A stretch of 64,000 bases of DNA. Origin: Bacteroidota bacterium. GTDB lineage: Bacteria; Bacteroidota; Bacteroidia; AKYH767-A; JAHEYN01. A model generated the notes under the pieces. The model saw only the letters and a program-made list of their open reading frames with translations, was not told the origin of the DNA and ran no database searches. Within the stretch, counting starts at the first letter, position 1. Each line of letters begins with the position of its first letter. This document shows positions 1 through 10,040 of the stretch, piece after piece. The DNA lies in the NCBI GenBank assembly GCA_023251555.1, contig JAHEYN010000013.1, forward strand, positions 1 to 64,000. The letters run 5' to 3'. A program made the position numbers and the translations under genes.

Positions 1-43
1 CCTGCTGGCAGCACAGGTTACGGACATCTTTAATCTCAATTAG
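1..43 (+). CDS. C-terminal tail of an MlaE-type ABC permease (partial)
   Basis: An open frame enters from the left edge and ends at TAG 41-43; its last residues read LLAAQVTDIFNLN. The tail is too short for identification by sequence alone. It lies 10 bp before an MlaF-type ATPase and an MlaD-type protein, and in this operon the gene before mlaF normally encodes the inner-membrane permease MlaE. The call therefore rests mostly on gene order. Nearly all of the gene lies outside the window. Confidence 0.55.
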   Translation, partial: LLAAQVTDIFNLN

Positions 44-53
44 CCGGAAGATT

Positions 54-809
54 ATGGAAATAAAACCAGCACAAATACCGGCGGAAGAAGCGATTAAGAT
101 CCGGGACCTGCATAAGTCTTTCGGAAACAATAAAGTACTCTGCGGGGTCAGCCTCTCGCTCAGGAAAGGGGAGAACGTAGTGGTGCTCGGCCGTTCAGGC
201 TCCGGGAAATCAGTGCTGATAAAATGCATCGTAGGGCTGATGCAGCCTGATGCGGGCAGCATAGAGGTGTTCGGGCTGAATATCCCCGGGCTCAGCCACA
301 AAGAACTTGATCACGTACGCTCAAGGATAGGCTTTCTTTTCCAGGGAAGTGCATTGTATGATTCCATGAGCGTACGCGAGAACCTTGAATTTCCACTCAG
401 GAGGCATTTCCGCATCAAAACAAGGGATGAGGTAGATGCACTTGTAACAGATGCCCTTGAGCATGTCGGCCTGCTTAAGGCCATTGACATGATGCCATCA
501 GACCTTTCCGGCGGGATGCGGAAAAGAATCGGCATTGCCCGTACGCTGATTCTGCGGCCTGAGGTTATGCTGTATGATGAGCCCACCTCAGGTCTTGACC
601 CTGTGACTGCAAGGGAGATCAGCGGGCTGATGAGGGAAGTGCAGGAAAAGTACAATACCTCCTCGGTGATCATCTCGCACGATATGTCATGCGTGAAACG
701 CACAGCCAACAGGATTATAGTGCTCATTGACGGAAGGTGCCATGCCGAAGGAGCTTACGAAGAGATTAAGCAAAGCAACGATATAAAAGTCAAACAATTC
801 TTTGAATAA
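54..809 (+). CDS. MlaF-like ABC transporter ATP-binding protein
   Basis: ATPase of a phospholipid/lipid transporter of the Mla (Ttg2/MCE) type, acting on the cytoplasmic face of the inner membrane. The 251-residue chain has Walker A GRSGSGKS at residues 46-53, a signature LSGGMRKR near residue 152 and Walker B LYDEPTSGLDP near 172-182. GMRKR after the signature serine is typical of the MlaF subfamily and sets it apart from most other ABC ATPases. The preceding frame is a probable permease tail and the next gene, three bases on, encodes the MCE-domain subunit, so all three subunits are co-transcribed. Family assignment is firm; the lipid cargo and direction of transport cannot be read from sequence. 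Confidence 0.9.
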   Translation: MEIKPAQIPAEEAIKIRDLHKSFGNNKVLCGVSLSLRKGENVVVLGRSGSGKSVLIKCIVGLMQPDAGSIEVFGLNIPGLSHKELDHVRSRIGFLFQGSALYDSMSVRENLEFPLRRHFRIKTRDEVDALVTDALEHVGLLKAIDMMPSDLSGGMRKRIGIARTLILRPEVMLYDEPTSGLDPVTAREISGLMREVQEKYNTSSVIISHDMSCVKRTANRIIVLIDGRCHAEGAYEEIKQSNDIKVKQFFE

Positions 810-812
810 ATT

Positions 813-1787
813 ATGCGCAACGAAACTTCGGGCCAGGTAAAATCAGGGCTGTTCATGGTCGCAGCAACGGTACTTTTCATTGCAGGACTTTACTACATAG
901 GGAACAAAAGAAATATGTTCGGGTCCACCTTTCGTATCAGCGCGCTTTTTCACAACGTGAACGGACTTATGACCGGGAATAATGTCCGTTATGCAGGAAT
1001 AGATGTCGGGACAGTCGGGAAGATATCCATACTCAATGACACGGCAGTGAAAGTGGAAATGATAATAGATCAGGAACTCAGGCAGTTTATCCGGAAGAAT
1101 GCCGTTGCAAGCATAGGAACCGACGGGCTGATGGGGAACAAGCTGGTCAATATCAATTCAGTCAACATCCCCTCGCCCCCGGCCGTGGAAGGCGATATGC
1201 TGGCTTCTCTTAACCCTATTGAAGCCGATGAGATGGTACGCACCCTTCACACCACGAACCAGAACCTGGCAGTAATTACGGGCGACATGAAAAAGATCAC
1301 TAATCGCATCAGCACCCATAACACGCTCTGGAGCCTGCTCATGGATACCGTGGTTGCATCAAATGTCAAGGAGGCCATTGCCGATATACGGGCAGCGGGT
1401 AATAATTCCGTGGCTGTTTCCGGCGATCTTTCCTTTCTCATGCAGAATATCAGGAATGGGAAAGGCACGGCAGGAAAAATCCTGGCTGATACATCCCTGG
1501 CAGGGCAACTCGAGGGAACTATTGCAGCGCTGAAAATGATAAGCGAACGTTCTATCCTGATCACCGGGGAGATGAACAAAATGATTGACCGTGTAAAAAG
1601 AGGGGAAGGCAATGCCGGGGCGCTGCTGATGGATACCTCCTTCGTTTACAAACTTAATGCAACCCTCGACAGCATAAGGGAGGGTGCGGGAGGATTCAAT
1701 CAGAACATGGAGGCGCTGAAACAGAATATCCTGCTGAGGGGGTATTTCAGGAAACAGGAGAAGCTGAAGAAAAAAGGACAGGGCTAA
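813..1787 (+). CDS. MlaD/MCE-domain lipid-transport substrate-binding protein
   Basis: Membrane-anchored periplasmic subunit of the Mla-type transporter. The 324-residue protein has an N-terminal transmembrane anchor at about residues 12-30, then a single MCE domain at about 38-120 (NVNGLMTGNNVRYAGIDVG and GTDGLMGNKLVNI are typical strings). A long, mostly helical tail follows. A GKGTAGKILAD / GEGNAGALLMD repeat occurs twice in the tail, as often seen in Bacteroidota and mycobacterial MCE proteins. It starts three bases after the ATPase stop and ends the operon. MCE proteins form hexameric rings that shuttle lipids between membranes; that role is inferred from the family. Confidence 0.88.
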   Translation: MRNETSGQVKSGLFMVAATVLFIAGLYYIGNKRNMFGSTFRISALFHNVNGLMTGNNVRYAGIDVGTVGKISILNDTAVKVEMIIDQELRQFIRKNAVASIGTDGLMGNKLVNINSVNIPSPPAVEGDMLASLNPIEADEMVRTLHTTNQNLAVITGDMKKITNRISTHNTLWSLLMDTVVASNVKEAIADIRAAGNNSVAVSGDLSFLMQNIRNGKGTAGKILADTSLAGQLEGTIAALKMISERSILITGEMNKMIDRVKRGEGNAGALLMDTSFVYKLNATLDSIREGAGGFNQNMEALKQNILLRGYFRKQEKLKKKGQG

Positions 1788-1819
1788 GCGGCTGCAATCG
1801 ATAATACTTTGGAGATTGA

Positions 1820-1853
1820 GTGTGGGGCAAGGGGGCCGGCCCCTCACCCACAC
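1820..1853. terminator. GC-rich inverted repeat between convergent genes
   Basis: GTGTGGG at 1820-1826 pairs with CCCACAC at 1847-1853, and the loop holds the 12 bp palindrome GGGGCCGGCCCC (832-843 of the first 2 kb). It lies in the 137 bp gap between the convergent mlaD-like gene and the giant secreted-protein gene, where a bidirectional terminator would be expected. There is no T-run on either side, so intrinsic termination is uncertain. Confidence 0.35.
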
Positions 1854-1924
1854 CCATACTCCGGCCGTGGAAATAGTCCCTGCTTCCCGCAATTTCTCAG
1901 GAACTTTTCGTACGGCTTACATTC

Positions 1925-4900
1925 CTATTTGTCATTGATAACCAGTTTCTGAATGTAAATCCTGTTATGCATCTCATCGAAGATCTCCACAAAATACAGT
2001 CCTGCCCGGACACCTGAGAGATCTATTTTCCCGCTGGCGCCCATTGTTTTTACAAGGAGTTCCATTCCAAGGATGTTGCTGAGGCGAACCGTATGGATTC
2101 CCTGGTTCAGGATAACATTCAACTCTCCGCTTGCAGGATTGGGGAATACATAAATTTCGCCTGTGTCCCGGGAGTTGGGAAGCTGCTTCTCACGGAGCTC
2201 CGTATGCGACAGTCTTGGGGCAGAAGCATTATCCTGCCCGCACTGGGTATATTTAACAGTAGCGCATCCCGTAACCGACTGGAGTCCCTGGCTGGACCCG
2301 GTCACATAAATGCTTCCTTCGTCATCTATGGCAAGGGATACAGCCTCATCAAAGAAATTGCCGGGGCCTTCATACAACTCTATCCATTGCTGTATTCCGC
2401 TGCGGCTGTATTTAACAGTTGCATAATCCCTGTTACCGGGCACCCACGGGTTAGGAGGCCCCTGCACAGTGCTTGTTCCTGTTACATACACATTCCCTTC
2501 GCTGTCGGAGATAATTGTACTGAGGATATCATCTTTCTGCACCGGGCCGTCGTAGCGTGCATCCCATTGCAGTGAGCCTGATGAGTCATAACTGAGGACT
2601 GTATAATCGTAATTCATGGGAACCACAGCAGTAGTTGCAGCCACCATGATTTCACCGTTCGTTCCCTGCGCGATGGAATTTCCCATACCCCCTGCCGGAG
2701 AGTATATTTTTTTCCACCTGAGGCTGCCGTAGGTGTCATATTTAAGGGTGATGCAGTTTGCCCCGCTGGCGCCCGTAACACAAACTTCTCCTGAAGGAGA
2801 AACAATCATGTCGGAAGGGAAATCAGAGGATGCAAACGGATCGCTGTACTTTCTCCACAATTCTGTTCCCGCGTCATTATACTTCACCACGGCAATCCTG
2901 TTCTGGGGCTGCAAAACAGGCTGTGAAGGGATGTATCCTTCTCCCCTGGGGCCAAAACCGGCGAGGACATACACATTATTCATACTGTCGGTTTTCACCT
3001 TCAGGCCTGCCCTGTCGGTGCCTGAGCTGACCCATAGCTGGTTGCCGTTATTATTGTATTTCACAAGTACATCTTTTACTGTTCCCTGTTCATAACTTAC
3101 GCCTGATACATACACATTTCCGTTATGGTCTAATGCAATGGAGAGACCTATATCATCAGAATGCATCGGGCCGTCATAAACAGAAGTCCACTGCACCTGG
3201 CCGGAAGAGTCAGTTTTTACGGTAACAAAATTCCGGCCGCTGGCGGGATCTTCGGCCTCGCCGGTTACATATACATTATCATTACCATCAATAACCATAG
3301 CATGCACCATATCATTTCCCGGCGTGCCATAGGATTGCGACCAGACAAGGCTGCCGTCGCGGTTATATTTTATGACCAGGTAATCATTTCCGGTGTTAAT
3401 CTTCCTGGTAACGCCTGCAGCAAAAACCGAAAAGCCTGTTTTTACCACCACGCCTGCATCATAGGCAAAGTCAGGGCTGTTAAACCTCTGTATCCAGGAT
3501 TCTTTCACGTTATATAAATCTACCGACAGGCTGAGGGGGCTTTGGGCAATCCAATCCTGTATTGTCAGGGCAGAGGTATCGGAAAGCATCAGGCCTGAAG
3601 TGGTTTCAATCTTATATAATCCCACGGGATCAAGGGCAGGAAGTAAGGCGGGATCAAAACTGAATGAACCGTCGCCGGATATCACTGCCGGGGAAACACT
3701 ATAAGCAACATTCCCGGAAGCATCCAGCAATACAATGCTGTCGCCGGCCATGCTGCCCCTGCAGGATTCATTAAAGGCAACCGTTCCGCTAATGGAAGGA
3801 CAGGAATCCACATAAAGCAGCTTCATAAGGCTGTCCGCACGGGGAAGCATTTCCCATACATGGGAGGTGCTGTCATACCGCTGTACGAATGATTTCAGCT
3901 GTACGCTGTGCAGACCGCTTTTACAGAAAGCTGTACTGTGCGTATCTTTTGAAGAAGCACAGAAAGAGAGCCCGTCTATTTTCCACTCCCTGAACATCTT
4001 CACTCCGGAGGTGTCTAAACAGGAATAGCTTCCGGGGGATGTACATGAAGCCGCAGGCAATCCCGGAGAAGTGCTGATAAAATAACACTGTTTCCCGAGA
4101 GCACATACAGGTGCGGTTATTGTAAAGTCAGCTTCCGGCCTCGGATAAACATTGATAACGGTTGTTTTTACAAGAGTGCTGCAGGGATAGTTTTCCGAGA
4201 GGGTTACTTTATACCTCCCTGGAGCAGCAAATACATGTGATACTGCATTCCCCGCAATGGTGCTGCAATCCCCGAAGTTCCACTGGCAGGAAGACGCAAA
4301 AGCAGAAGGGGTGAACATAATGGTATCTCCTGTGAAAAACAGGTCGTTGATTTTTTCTCCGTTGCATTCGGTATTAATTCCGCCGGAAGAGGAATAGGCT
4401 GCCAGTCCGCCGTTCAATAACTGTTCGAAACTTTCTTTGGGAGCCATCCCGTTTAGAACAAGATATTCTGCAAAAACAAATCGTCTCATATTAACGAGAT
4501 ACGCAGACTGAATACTGTCAGGCTGAAAACAGGCGGCTGCCATATCAAGCAATTCGAGTGTCTTGTGGAGATCTTTAACAAGATGATATGTATTGGCTTT
4601 ATCCACAGTCAGGTAGAACTTCCTGTTCTGGTCATTCTGTGCAGATGCCTGGCTGATGAGCAAATCCTGCACATCAAGCAGCTGATGTACAGGAGTGCTG
4701 GCTGCTGAGTAACTGGAAGCAGCTCCAGTGAGAAACGCATGCCCCAGAGCTTCTTTCATCTGAGAATAGGCATAACTCTGTATCCAGGAGTACCTCCAGT
4801 TGGACGCCTGCGAAGCAGTGGGAGTGAACATCAGTATCTCATACAACATCTTTACTGCCTTAATTTCGCTGCCGTTGGGATTCCCGATAACGCGCTGGTT

Positions 4901-7900
4901 CATAGCCTGTTTCACGGCTGCGTTAATAGTAACGCCCTGGAAAGAGACTGTGTTTAACTTGAATGCATTCTGGTAAAAATCAAGCGGACTGGAAACTGCC
5001 GCATTAAGATTTCCGGCACTGACTAAAGCGGAGCAGCTTACAGGACTTTTCGGGTCGGCATCAAGAATATTTATCTTGTTCGAAGGAGTGCACGAAGCCG
5101 CATAAAGGCTGTGTTGTCCCGGGTTAGGCGCCGTTCCGGCACTATTCCATTTATTGTTGGAAGCCACGAGCGAATTCTGGCATGCCGCCATAAACATAGT
5201 TCCCGAAGCAATCAATCCTGAGCTGAAGGGCTGAAGGTTATAATAGCCCTGTGCCAGGTGCCACATACCTGCATAATTTCCATTATAGGTAACCATATTT
5301 CCCGAAGCGTCCACCTTTCCGTACTGGCCGGTAGAGTTGGGGCTGAGGTTGAGTGAGGCGGAATTCTCCATCAGGAAGCCATTGCTCAGGTTGTCTTTTA
5401 CATTTCCGCATTTTATATTGACGGTAAGGCCACCGTCAGCTTCGATGCCGTCGCCGTTGCCGCTGATATCCGGCTGGTCGAGGTATAATCCGGAACCTGT
5501 TGAGCCGGAATAATAAACGCCCGTTGTATTATTACTGAGCCTGGTCCCGGAAACAAAAGAAGGAAGCGTCATTCCGACAGCCTGCCACCCGGCTGTGTTA
5601 TTGCTGAAATCACAGTTATTAAGCATGGCTCCCTTGTCATAGGTGAGCAAACCTGTGGTACAGTTTTTTACCGTAACATTGGAAAGGGTCAGCGACGTTC
5701 CTCCGTAAAAGGAGCGGTCTGTAATTCCCGTGCTTCCTTTTTCCACGATGATATTTTTCACGATATGACCGGCCTGCCCGTTAAGGATGATTCCCCCGTG
5801 GTTGTTTGCAGATCCCGGCAATGCCGTTACAAGCAGGTTTTTCAGTGTTACCGGGCAGTCAATATTGAGGTATGCCTGGTCTCCCATCTCAATCTTTCCT
5901 TTGCTTATGGTGATGTGCTTCATGCCTGCAGGGTTGGTAAGCCAGCGGCCCCCTGTAATCTCAAGTACCTTATCGCCGGTGCTGTCGCCCTTCAGGGTGA
6001 TGGAAGAAGTCACATCCGCTGTGAAGTTTGGATGGGTGAGCGGAAGCCCGAGGCGAACAAATCCGCTCCCGGTGGTGTTTCCGGAGAAGGTGAAATCTGC
6101 ATTGAGGCCAAGTGCAAGGCCGCCGTCTATCTCCAGTACGGCGCTGTCGCCCTGGAGTTCCACCTGTGCTCCGCCATTGTATACCAGCTGTGCTCCTTCT
6201 TCTATAATAAGGACAGACTTGTCGCGGATGATGAGTTTCCCGCCATCGTTGATAGTCAATTTGCTTCCACTCCGGAAACGCACAACCGCTTTATTGTCCG
6301 GAGAACTCTCCCCGAGGATGAGCATCCCGCCCTTGTTAATAATAACCCCGGGATCGCAGAAACATGTCGAAAGGGTGAAAGAATGGCCGGAAGGAGGAAC
6401 AGCCCCTGTCCCGTAATCCGTTGCCATATTGGCATTCACAAAGAGTTTCCCGCCCGAATCAATCACCGTACTGCCGAGATACCGGCTCTCATACCGCCCG
6501 TAATTGAACGCACTTTTTAGTGTGTCTTTCAACAGGTCCCGGCTGGATTCTATTTCCTTGGAAATCCACTCTCCATTGCTTCCCGTACCGGTGGTAACAG
6601 TAACGTGAGACTGGTTTTTATCAGGAGAATAAACATCTTCAAAGGCTGTTAATGAAGGGTTCGAAGGCAAGGCTGCTTTCAAATCCAAAAACAAATCAGT
6701 CGTATTAACATCCAGTGCGCTGATGGTAGGGATAAAGCACTGGTTGTCGTGTAGGGATTTTATTTTAAGCCCCGGGAGAAAAGGCTTGAGGATTTTCAGG
6801 TAGAGGTTATCATGAAAATTTTGCGCTATGTCTGCAGCAACCATTCTCACCCCTCCGGGGGCGTTATCGTATGGATTGCCGAATGTTTCCCATTGCCGGG
6901 TATAATGATGAAACGGGATCCCGCTTGCCGTCCAGAGGTAACACAGCATGTTATTGGGTGAGAGGCATAATGCGTCAAGGCTGAGCAGGAAGAGATCGTT
7001 CTTAGGATATTTGGCATCGAAGGTTGTTGCACTCCCGGCAGAGGGGACAGCCCAGGATTTCATGTCAATAATGGTTTGTCCTGTCTGGAATGCATAGGAA
7101 AAATCAAAAAGCTGGTCGTGTGCGTTCAGTACCGTTCCGTCAGCATCCGTTTGCGGCGTCCCGTTCCCGGAGCCGTTGGCCATAGCCACTTTCCTGAGCT
7201 GCTGAGGGTAAACACCCACTGCAGCGAGGTCACTAAGCCAGGAGGTGCGGAGCTGTGAAGCAGGATTGGCCGGGGTCGTTCCGGAATAGTACAACAATAA
7301 CAGCTGCTGGGCAGCAGGCCTGTTGAGCGTGGCATTAACCATGTCTCCCACGGGAGTGATGTATGCTTTGGCAGAAAGAAAATTCAAAAACTGCTGCATG
7401 CCGAGGTCTATGTTAGCGCCCCTGTGCGGAGAGTCAAACGAAACATATTCCCTTGTACAGTGTTTTATCCCGCGGCTTTCCATGCATGCAAGGGCATACT
7501 TGGCAACCTGCCCGCCCATGCTGGCTCCCACGACAATATTTTCTTCTTTACCGGTTTTGACGGAGTTAATCTTTTCAAGCAGGTCAACCACCACCATTGC
7601 ATTTCTCTGCATATAATCGGCTCCATCGGCAAAATCAACCAACACAAAGTCATACCCTTTCGCAAGCAGGGAATCCATCAGCTGAGGCGTCTGTGTCATC
7701 TGCGGATAACTGACCGTATCACGGCCTGTGAGCTCCATCCACCCGAAATCTCCGTAACGGTATGGATTCCCTATGCTGTTCCCGGTGTTGAAGTCAATGC
7801 CTTCCACGAATATGATGGGTTTCTTCAGGTGCCCGTTATTGCCGTTGCCGAATTTAACATAGGCTCTTCCTGCCGCAGGAAACTGGTTGTCCTTGTCGGG

Positions 7901-8719
7901 GACAGACCCCAGGCAGGCTGGAATCGCAGACAGGCTGAAAATGGTGTCCGGGCAAAGCAGGGAAGTGCAGTGACTCTCTTCCATACTGAGGGTAAAGGCT
8001 GTCCTGAACGTATCCGTTTCGGCTCCCTGGCCGGTAACCAGTTTCAGCTTCAGCAGTACATGGTCGTTATGCACCATGGCGGCAGAAGGATAAACAACCT
8101 GTGTTACCTGGCCCGGCATCACGGGATGAAAACCCAGCCCGTCGCCAAAATCAATCTCCAGGCTTTTGATTCCCGCCGGGTCATTGGAATAATAGTACTG
8201 GGAAGAAAATACAAATGCCAGTGGTGCGCCAACCTGGAATTTCCCGTTCTCAATAACGCTTGCCGCAAACAGCCGTTCTTCGGTGTAAGGGGATTTGGTA
8301 AGTCCGGAAGACTCATGAATAAAGCCGGCAGAGTCCGCGATCAGCCAGCCGTTGATAAAAGCGGCAGAGTCAATGCGGTTATAATGGTAATTCATGATCC
8401 CGACGGGAATAACTCCCGCACTAAGCCTTGCCTGCCGGGCATCAGCTGATACCGCATCCGGGTCCGCGGGCAACGGAGATGATAAAAACGAATGATAGTT
8501 CTCCGCATACATTTGCTTCCACTCAGGCGGGCCGGCGGACAAGGTGTCGGACGTGCCACTATGAAACTGCAGGTTCGACCAGTGGAGCACCTTGTCGTAG
8601 AGGATTCCCGTTTTCAGGAAGGAGGAGTTCTGAAGAAAGATAAAAGTGCTGTCTGCATTCTGGGCCCCTGCATAAACCATACTCATGCAGGCCCCTAAAA
8701 AGATGAAAAGTTTTTTCAT
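1925..8719 (-). CDS. Giant T9SS-secreted protein with alpha/beta-hydrolase-like, beta-helix, PKD and SBBP-repeat regions
   Basis: A 2264-residue exported protein starting MKKLFIFLGACMSMVYAGAQ, a signal peptide. Visible segments in order: an alpha/beta-hydrolase-like region around 300-520 with the nucleophile elbow GASMGG (Ser near residue 400); a right-handed beta-helix-like stretch around 950-1200 rich in NNT/NNC turns; a PKD-like domain near 1460-1510 (WNFGDCST); five or more SBBP-type propeller repeats of the form GNVYVTG near 1780-2160; and a type A T9SS sorting domain over the last 75 residues (VFPNPASGELNV, then RAGLYFVEIFD). It should cross the outer membrane by T9SS and be surface-attached or released. 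The catalytic Asp and His were not located, so esterase activity is only possible. It has no operon partner; repeat A lies just upstream of its start. Confidence 0.85.
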   Translation of the reverse strand: MKKLFIFLGACMSMVYAGAQNADSTFIFLQNSSFLKTGILYDKVLHWSNLQFHSGTSDTLSAGPPEWKQMYAENYHSFLSSPLPADPDAVSADARQARLSAGVIPVGIMNYHYNRIDSAAFINGWLIADSAGFIHESSGLTKSPYTEERLFAASVIENGKFQVGAPLAFVFSSQYYYSNDPAGIKSLEIDFGDGLGFHPVMPGQVTQVVYPSAAMVHNDHVLLKLKLVTGQGAETDTFRTAFTLSMEESHCTSLLCPDTIFSLSAIPACLGSVPDKDNQFPAAGRAYVKFGNGNNGHLKKPIIFVEGIDFNTGNSIGNPYRYGDFGWMELTGRDTVSYPQMTQTPQLMDSLLAKGYDFVLVDFADGADYMQRNAMVVVDLLEKINSVKTGKEENIVVGASMGGQVAKYALACMESRGIKHCTREYVSFDSPHRGANIDLGMQQFLNFLSAKAYITPVGDMVNATLNRPAAQQLLLLYYSGTTPANPASQLRTSWLSDLAAVGVYPQQLRKVAMANGSGNGTPQTDADGTVLNAHDQLFDFSYAFQTGQTIIDMKSWAVPSAGSATTFDAKYPKNDLFLLSLDALCLSPNNMLCYLWTASGIPFHHYTRQWETFGNPYDNAPGGVRMVAADIAQNFHDNLYLKILKPFLPGLKIKSLHDNQCFIPTISALDVNTTDLFLDLKAALPSNPSLTAFEDVYSPDKNQSHVTVTTGTGSNGEWISKEIESSRDLLKDTLKSAFNYGRYESRYLGSTVIDSGGKLFVNANMATDYGTGAVPPSGHSFTLSTCFCDPGVIINKGGMLILGESSPDNKAVVRFRSGSKLTINDGGKLIIRDKSVLIIEEGAQLVYNGGAQVELQGDSAVLEIDGGLALGLNADFTFSGNTTGSGFVRLGLPLTHPNFTADVTSSITLKGDSTGDKVLEITGGRWLTNPAGMKHITISKGKIEMGDQAYLNIDCPVTLKNLLVTALPGSANNHGGIILNGQAGHIVKNIIVEKGSTGITDRSFYGGTSLTLSNVTVKNCTTGLLTYDKGAMLNNCDFSNNTAGWQAVGMTLPSFVSGTRLSNNTTGVYYSGSTGSGLYLDQPDISGNGDGIEADGGLTVNIKCGNVKDNLSNGFLMENSASLNLSPNSTGQYGKVDASGNMVTYNGNYAGMWHLAQGYYNLQPFSSGLIASGTMFMAACQNSLVASNNKWNSAGTAPNPGQHSLYAASCTPSNKINILDADPKSPVSCSALVSAGNLNAAVSSPLDFYQNAFKLNTVSFQGVTINAAVKQAMNQRVIGNPNGSEIKAVKMLYEILMFTPTASQASNWRYSWIQSYAYSQMKEALGHAFLTGAASSYSAASTPVHQLLDVQDLLISQASAQNDQNRKFYLTVDKANTYHLVKDLHKTLELLDMAAACFQPDSIQSAYLVNMRRFVFAEYLVLNGMAPKESFEQLLNGGLAAYSSSGGINTECNGEKINDLFFTGDTIMFTPSAFASSCQWNFGDCSTIAGNAVSHVFAAPGRYKVTLSENYPCSTLVKTTVINVYPRPEADFTITAPVCALGKQCYFISTSPGLPAASCTSPGSYSCLDTSGVKMFREWKIDGLSFCASSKDTHSTAFCKSGLHSVQLKSFVQRYDSTSHVWEMLPRADSLMKLLYVDSCPSISGTVAFNESCRGSMAGDSIVLLDASGNVAYSVSPAVISGDGSFSFDPALLPALDPVGLYKIETTSGLMLSDTSALTIQDWIAQSPLSLSVDLYNVKESWIQRFNSPDFAYDAGVVVKTGFSVFAAGVTRKINTGNDYLVIKYNRDGSLVWSQSYGTPGNDMVHAMVIDGNDNVYVTGEAEDPASGRNFVTVKTDSSGQVQWTSVYDGPMHSDDIGLSIALDHNGNVYVSGVSYEQGTVKDVLVKYNNNGNQLWVSSGTDRAGLKVKTDSMNNVYVLAGFGPRGEGYIPSQPVLQPQNRIAVVKYNDAGTELWRKYSDPFASSDFPSDMIVSPSGEVCVTGASGANCITLKYDTYGSLRWKKIYSPAGGMGNSIAQGTNGEIMVAATTAVVPMNYDYTVLSYDSSGSLQWDARYDGPVQKDDILSTIISDSEGNVYVTGTSTVQGPPNPWVPGNRDYATVKYSRSGIQQWIELYEGPGNFFDEAVSLAIDDEGSIYVTGSSQGLQSVTGCATVKYTQCGQDNASAPRLSHTELREKQLPNSRDTGEIYVFPNPASGELNVILNQGIHTVRLSNILGMELLVKTMGASGKIDLSGVRAGLYFVEIFDEMHNRIYIQKLVINDK

Positions 8720-8742
8720 AAGAAAAATATTAAAAAAAATAA

Positions 8743-8810
8743 ATTGGTATTAACCCCGGGGCAAGCCCCGGACCCTCTTGTCCGCCGTAGCGGAACGCGA
8801 AGGCGGATTA
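8743..8810 (+). repeat. Dispersed repeat A, copy 1
   Basis: A unit of about 68 bp beginning ATTGGTATTAACCCCGGGG and ending GGCGAAGGCGGATTA-like. It contains the perfect 7 bp hairpin CCGGGGC-AA-GCCCCGG, and a second stem from TCCGCC and GGCGGA. Close copies lie at 10131-10198 (same strand) and 47085-47154 (opposite strand) with the same ends. This copy sits in the 311 bp gap between the start of the giant T9SS gene and the end of the small lipoprotein gene; I see no gene in the rest of that gap. Confidence 0.85.
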
Positions 8811-9030
8811 ATAATGAAAGCTGTGAAAAGAACAGCCTGGTTGTGATTTCATTTCTTCATGTCACCTTCCTTTCTTTATTATACCGGAGTTCCATTACCT
8901 GTTGCTGATATTTCCCTTCTGTATACGGACCTTTTATGCAGGACATCAGGCCGCTGACAGGGAAACATCCCTTGTTCTCTATAAAGCCAGATACTTGAAA
9001 AGATATCAAACCCTGTTTTTGAGATACTCT

Positions 9031-9648
9031 CTAATAGTTAATGTTGTAAAACGTGGTATCAAGAGCACTGCAATTCAATGCGGCAGAATAAGGGGCAGTG
9101 ATACTGTTTTTTGTTACAGCCCAGTTAACCTTAACCTGGCTGCCCGCCCTGACGGTTTTATATACAACAGTATCAATGCCTGTTCCGTCATAAACATTAT
9201 CATACAGGCCGCCACTCCAGTCGCCCGTGATAATAATCTTATCATTCCCATCAAAAGGAGATGTATTCTTCACATACAGTTTAAGGTATGCCTCTGCATC
9301 CAGCATGATCCGCACCGCTGTGTTCTTCTCTCCCGCCGTAATGCTCACCCCCGTGGTACTGTCAAAGTACTTTTCTTTCTTCGCCCTGATCTCATACACA
9401 TAACCTTCCTGCTGCGAAAACTCAAAGCTGTATGCTCCGGAGGCATCTGCATCGTAGCTGGCCACCTCCGAGGGAACGCAGCTGTAACAGTTTGTTTCCA
9501 AAGCAAGCAATCTTACTTTGGCGTAAGCAATACCGGTATGGCTCACGCTTTCCTCCACGGTTCCTGACACTGAAGTGTTGGGAGTTTCTTTTCTACAGGC
9601 AGTGAACAGGATAAGCACTGCTGCCAGGGAGAGAATAATTTTGTTCAT
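9031..9648 (-). CDS. Small lipoprotein with carboxypeptidase-regulatory-like fold
   Basis: A 205-residue predicted lipoprotein: signal peptide with lipobox LFTAC, lipidated cysteine at residue 18, followed by charged RKE. The segment SVSGTVEESVSHTGIAYAKV, then an 'SGAYSFEF' strand, resembles the beta-sandwich carboxypeptidase regulatory-like domain common in Bacteroidota surface proteins. The rest is predicted beta-rich without recognised motifs. It stands alone, on the minus strand, upstream of the giant T9SS gene. Function is unknown. Cellular location (membrane-anchored, outer leaflet of either membrane) follows from the lipobox. Confidence 0.7.
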   Translation of the reverse strand: MNKIILSLAAVLILFTACRKETPNTSVSGTVEESVSHTGIAYAKVRLLALETNCYSCVPSEVASYDADASGAYSFEFSQQEGYVYEIRAKKEKYFDSTTGVSITAGEKNTAVRIMLDAEAYLKLYVKNTSPFDGNDKIIITGDWSGGLYDNVYDGTGIDTVVYKTVRAGSQVKVNWAVTKNSITAPYSAALNCSALDTTFYNINY

Positions 9649-9907
9649 GTTTTTTTAATTTAAAAATTTATAAAAGCCCGGGGCAAAGACTTTGGTTAAT
9701 ACTTCAGGACTGTCGAGCAAAGATAAAAAAGAACTTATAAGTAGAATCTGTTTTGTAAAATATTTTTTGCGGGGCACTCCGGGAGAAAAAACAAAAAGCG
9801 GACATAAAAAATATTTTCCTGCTGCAAAGTTAAGGACTAAGTTTTTACCTGTGCAAATTAATCCGGATTTTTTTTAACCCGCCCACAGGAAAAACATCCC
9901 ATAGACC

Positions 9908-9995
9908 GGAATACTGTACGATGATCAATCAATGGCAATTCGGTAAGGTGCCTGAAAAAATCAACGGCGTAGCGGGACGCTACGCCGAACGGGGG
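9908..9995 (+). repeat. Dispersed repeat B, copy 1
   Basis: An 88 bp segment starting GGAATACTGTACGATGATC and ending GCCGAACGGGGG. It carries the perfect hairpin GGCGTAGCG-GGA-CGCTACGCC (stem 9 bp, loop 3). A near-identical segment lies at 41805-41891 and the hairpin part recurs inverted at 41603-41633. It sits in the gap of about 460 bp (9649-10113) between the divergent lipoprotein and propeller genes, where no gene is seen. Confidence 0.85.
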
Positions 9996-10040
9996 CTTGC
10001 CTGATACTATAGGAACAACTACGCATTACAGTAGACCTGC

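Noticed and set aside
5765..6520. Plus-strand open frame of 251 codons inside the same gene
   Set aside because: Same reasoning: shadow of the beta-helix region.
7424..8449. Long plus-strand open frame (341 codons) opposite the giant T9SS gene
   Set aside because: No recognisable motif, unnatural composition (His/Arg/Cys-rich), and the minus-strand frame has a signal peptide, domains and a sorting signal. It is a shadow frame.
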